A stretch of DNA of 6,096 bases from an uncultured Lachnospiraceae bacterium. Its GTDB lineage: Bacteria; Bacillota; Clostridia; Lachnospirales; Lachnospiraceae. The stretch's first letter is position 1. Every line of letters begins with the position of its first letter. Positions 4,138 to 6,096 of the stretch are shown here, piece by piece. The notes beneath the pieces are model-generated. The model had not been told where the DNA came from. It saw only the letters and a list, made by a program, of their open reading frames with translations, and made no database searches. The position numbers and the translations under genes are program-made. The DNA lies in assembly GCA_947174615.1 (NCBI GenBank), contig CAMWJQ010000256.1:1-6096 (forward strand), in the 5' to 3' direction.

Positions 4138-4505
4138 ATGTCCCTGTCGATCAAGGATGCCCGGATTTTCAGCAATGCAAGGTCTTCAATGAAGACCTGA
4201 AAAAAGCCAGAAAGCGGCTGCATCTGACACAGGCAACCTGTGCGGAGCTTTTGGACCACTCGGTATCTTTTCAAAAAGATCTGGAACGCTGCCGCTGTTC
4301 CCCAAGTATTGAAAACTTTTACCATATCTGCCGGACGCTCAACATTTCTGCAGACGACTGCATCTTTTCGGAGAATGATTCAAAAACAGATTCTACATAC
4401 CATGAGTTACTCAGACTGATTTCACAATGTGACGAAAGCAGCATAAAAGTCCTTACTGCCACAGCAGCGGCGCTTATCAACGAAAAACATAATACGTCAA
4501 CATGA
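4138..4505 (+). pseudogene. Xre-type repressor, Tn916 ORF9-like, frameshifted near its start
   Basis: A start at 4138 with an ideal AGGAGGTGA site begins MSLSIKDARIFSN but meets TGA at 4198-4200. The overlapping frame is open from upstream of that point to the stop at 4503-4505. It encodes EDLKKARKRLHLTQATCAELL, then DHSVSFQKDLER, PSIENFYHICRTLNISADD and a C-terminal helical tail, which is an Xre/Cro-type helix-turn-helix protein. That second frame has no ATG or GTG start; its first TTG (4251) would remove half of the DNA-binding domain. A one-base loss, roughly between 4175 and 4190, explains both halves. It lies in the second copy of an 18-bp imperfect tandem duplication (4157 and 4175). 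The gene is divergent from the sigma gene, as ORF9 is in Tn916, where it is the presumed repressor. An assembly error is possible. Confidence 0.7.
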
Positions 4506-4506
4506 A

Positions 4507-4549
4507 CAAAAAAATATAACCCAACTAATTTTCTCGGTTGGGTTATATT
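4507..4549 (-). terminator. Strong hairpin terminator between the converging Xre-type and winged-helix genes
   Basis: AATATAACCCAAC (4513-4525) pairs perfectly with GTTGGGTTATATT (4537-4549) around an 11-base loop. On the minus strand the stem runs directly into seven T residues, a classic intrinsic terminator for the winged-helix transcript. The 3' end of the Xre-type gene is only 8 bp away, so it may also end that transcript, though the plus strand has no T-run past the stem. From 4550 to 4636 I see only AT-rich DNA. Confidence 0.8.
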
Positions 4550-4636
4550 CTATACCATGAATATCTATAAGTTATATGTGAAAAATAGATAGATTATCTT
4601 TTTCCTCGACAAATTACGACATTTGACTGTTCTGTT

Positions 4637-4951
4637 TCAGTTATCTATGCTAAATTTATATCCATATCCATGTAGTGTCCGTATATTGGTAATTTCCAGT
4701 TTAGTCCTGAGACGGTAAATCAGATCCCTTATAATATAAGCTCCTCCCGAATAACTGTCCTTACTTACCGCTTCGTAAATCTGTTCTCTGGTAAATGCTA
4801 TATTCGGGTTTAATGCCAGAAAATAAAGTACATCAAACTCCATCCTGGTGAGGACAATCTCCCGGCCATCTACAAAGACGGTTCTGCTTACAGGATGTAT
4901 CCGTAATTTCCCATAAACTAAACTTTTATCTGTCCCATCCACTTTTTTCAC
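4637..4951 (-). CDS. Stand-alone OmpR/PhoB-type winged-helix DNA-binding protein
   Basis: The 104-residue protein is essentially one OmpR-type effector domain: strands around LVYGKLRIHPVSRTVFVDGRE, then VLTRMEFDVLYFLALNPNIAF (alpha-1), TREQIYEAVS (alpha-2), IIRDLIYRLRTKLE (recognition helix with the R.LIYRLR.KL signature) and the HGYGYKF wing near the end. Classical response regulators carry a roughly 120-residue phosphorylated receiver domain before this, but an in-frame stop lies two codons upstream of the start and no receiver sequence is recognisable in the 87 bp before it. The start is GTG at 4951 with a poor ribosome binding site, so translation may be weak or the start may differ. It follows the ECF gene in the same direction, could be its local regulator, and ends before a strong terminator. 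I saw no convincing -35 box of its own. Confidence 0.78.
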   Translation of the reverse strand: MKKVDGTDKSLVYGKLRIHPVSRTVFVDGREIVLTRMEFDVLYFLALNPNIAFTREQIYEAVSKDSYSGGAYIIRDLIYRLRTKLEITNIRTLHGYGYKFSIDN

Positions 4952-5038
4952 CCCAATTCAACTAACAGGTGCGGAATATGCTTCCCGATTTTAAGTACTA
5001 TATTAACTGTGCAAAATTGACATTTAATTGTTCCCGGA

Positions 5039-5623
5039 TTACGATTCCCCTCTTACCCTGACTGCTGCTTTCTGTTCCCTGTGGAAACGTACAAGCCCCG
5101 TTTTATTCAAAGCAACCATGAGTGCCGGAATAAATACTAGCTGCAGGATAATCCCCGGAACGGCATTCAAAAATGCACCTGCCATAAACATCTGCCATGT
5201 GAACGCATTTCCTGTCATGCCGAGCATCACAACCCGCACAATCCCCCATATAACACGCCCTCCAATCATGGCAATGATCAGGGAATGGTACAGGGATACA
5301 ATACACTGCCACTTGGAACGGTTATATAAGAATCCGGCAACCGAACCATATGCTGCAAGTTCAAAAGCCATTGCTATCCCGTTAGGCATAGGCGGCATCC
5401 CAAAAAGGGCATAACGGAGCAGTGGAAGTATAAATCCCACAATACCGCCATATTGCCAGCCACAGATCAGCCCGCAGACGAGTACCGGCAGGTGCATTGG
5501 CAAAAGCATACTGCCAATCTGTGGTATCTGCCCTGTAAAGAAAGGCAAGACAATACCTACCGCCAGAAGCATTGCTGCCGTAACAAGATTTTTAATATGT
5601 TCTTTCATTAAATTCTCTTTCAT
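5039..5623 (-). CDS. ECF transporter S component (substrate-binding membrane subunit)
   Basis: The 194-residue, very hydrophobic protein has about six membrane segments (approximately residues 12-30, 38-58, 60-76, 82-100, 108-132 and 143-171) and a basic C-terminal tail. Helix 1 contains AMLLA (17-21), the AxxxA-type motif by which S components dock on the EcfT subunit. The segment around LLPMHLPVLVCGLICGWQYG and FGMPPMPNGIAMAFELAAYG is characteristic of the ECF S-component superfamily. It captures a vitamin- or nucleoside-like solute and needs the EcfA/A'/T module, which is not in this window and is usually shared among S components. The start at 5623 has AAAGGAG about 10 bases upstream; a second ATG lies at codon 6. 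The kinase gene ends 20 bp upstream in the same direction, so the two are probably co-transcribed. The substrate cannot be assigned. Confidence 0.85.
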   Translation of the reverse strand: MKENLMKEHIKNLVTAAMLLAVGIVLPFFTGQIPQIGSMLLPMHLPVLVCGLICGWQYGGIVGFILPLLRYALFGMPPMPNGIAMAFELAAYGSVAGFLYNRSKWQCIVSLYHSLIIAMIGGRVIWGIVRVVMLGMTGNAFTWQMFMAGAFLNAVPGIILQLVFIPALMVALNKTGLVRFHREQKAAVRVRGES

Positions 5624-5643
5624 GTTTTTGCTTCTCCTTTATA

Positions 5644-6096
5644 TTAGAAATTGCTGGTGTCTACCACAAAGTGACTCCCCGTTTCTATAGAATAATGACT
5701 AAAATAGTTTTCTTCCATAGGTATCCACCGATTTTCAAAAATCGGATAATGACCGCCTTCCCTTACCTGCAGTCTTCTTCTTTGTTCTTCCCTGCTGCAT
5801 GTCAGGAATATCGTCAGGTCATACTCTGCCGCCAATATAGGATGACGGGAATAGCTGCCCTCAACCACAGTCAGTCTGCAATGAGGCATCTTTACGGCCG
5901 CATCCATGTTATTTTCTCTGCAATGATACGGACGGTAAATAACCTGTTCCGCTGCCCTGACCGGACGCAGCACCTCCGCCAGAAAGCGCTGCAGGTCCAT
6001 ATTTCCGGCTGGAATTTCCATCCAGTTTTTCCGCCGCTGCGCTAAAGGCATATAAAAATCATCCATATGGCAGATATTGCAGGAAAATAACTTTCC
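5644..6096 (-). CDS. Uridine-kinase-like P-loop kinase (N-terminus missing)
   Basis: The reading frame continues to the window edge, so the first ATG seen at 6066 is internal. The visible protein begins GKLFSCNICHMDDFYMPLAQR, where MDDFY is the acidic motif after the P-loop in the uridine kinase/phosphoribulokinase family. Later come VVEGSYSRHPILAAEYDLTIFLT (the strand and acidic residue near the base-binding site), EEQRRRLQVREG and RWIPMEENYFSHY near the C-terminus. The nucleotide-binding P-loop itself lies beyond the right edge. Such enzymes phosphorylate nucleosides or related small alcohols with ATP or GTP in the cytoplasm; the exact substrate is uncertain, since many family members are annotated as uridine kinase without proof. 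The ECF S-component gene follows after 20 bp, suggesting that the imported compound is trapped by phosphorylation. Confidence 0.82.
   Translation of the reverse strand, partial: GKLFSCNICHMDDFYMPLAQRRKNWMEIPAGNMDLQRFLAEVLRPVRAAEQVIYRPYHCRENNMDAAVKMPHCRLTVVEGSYSRHPILAAEYDLTIFLTCSREEQRRRLQVREGGHYPIFENRWIPMEENYFSHYSIETGSHFVVDTSNF

Noticed and set aside
4200..4206. AAAAAAG run as a programmed -1 frameshift site
   Set aside because: The stop codon of the first frame (4198-4200) comes before the run, so a ribosome in that frame would terminate before slipping.
4122..4325. 67-codon minus-strand frame opposite the Xre-type gene
   Set aside because: It is a shadow of the helix-turn-helix coding sequence and has no start signals.
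5671..6045. 124-codon plus-strand frame opposite the kinase gene
   Set aside because: It is a shadow of the uridine-kinase-like coding sequence with no start signal.

Overview
The window looks like chromosomal DNA from a gut-type Clostridia (Lachnospiraceae-like) bacterium carrying a piece of a Tn916/Tn1549-type conjugative element. The reasons are moderate GC, strong AGGAGG-type ribosome binding sites, sigma-A promoters with 17-bp spacers, and family content such as the ORF7/ORF8/ORF9-like regulators, a group II-type ECF S component and a uridine-kinase-like protein. The species cannot be fixed from the sequence. Almost every gene is on the minus strand; the exception is the Xre-type gene at 4138-4505.

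Left block (1-1692), a small redox-type regulon. It holds the 5' end of a pyridoxamine-phosphate-oxidase-like flavoprotein, a protein with two tandem SnoaL/NTF2-like domains, and an Rrf2-family regulator. The SnoaL-like and Rrf2 genes each have a near-perfect promoter (TTGACA-17-TATAGT and TTGACA-17-TAAAAT). Both -35 boxes sit inside the same inverted repeat, TGTAA-N9-TTACA. A third copy lies just downstream of the SnoaL start site. This strongly suggests that the Rrf2 protein controls itself and its neighbours. A hairpin terminator separates the two transcription units.

Middle block (1782-4505), a mobile-element regulatory and recombination module. On the minus strand it runs: sigma-70-like factor (Tn916 ORF7-like), HTH_16 protein (ORF8-like, overlapping by 11 bp), a 224-bp gap, a small serine recombinase, and an unknown 146-aa protein whose start overlaps the recombinase stop (ATGA). 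The gap carries three perfect copies of a 13-bp motif, TGTCGCAAAAGGT, one at the predicted recombinase start site. These are candidate recombinase binding or crossover sites. Divergent from the sigma gene is an Xre-type repressor (ORF9-like) that appears broken by a frameshift inside an 18-bp imperfect tandem duplication. The 440-bp region between them has no credible gene but contains a promoter and several hairpins. No tyrosine integrase, excisionase or conjugation machinery is visible.

Right block (4507-6096), a probable uptake and salvage operon on the minus strand. A uridine-kinase-like P-loop protein (5' end cut by the window edge) is followed after 20 bp by an ECF transporter S component. 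An OmpR-type winged-helix protein without a receiver domain follows 87 bp later, and the unit ends at a hairpin with a T-run. Pairing an S component with a kinase suggests import followed by phosphorylation of a nucleoside- or vitamin-like compound; the substrate is not known.
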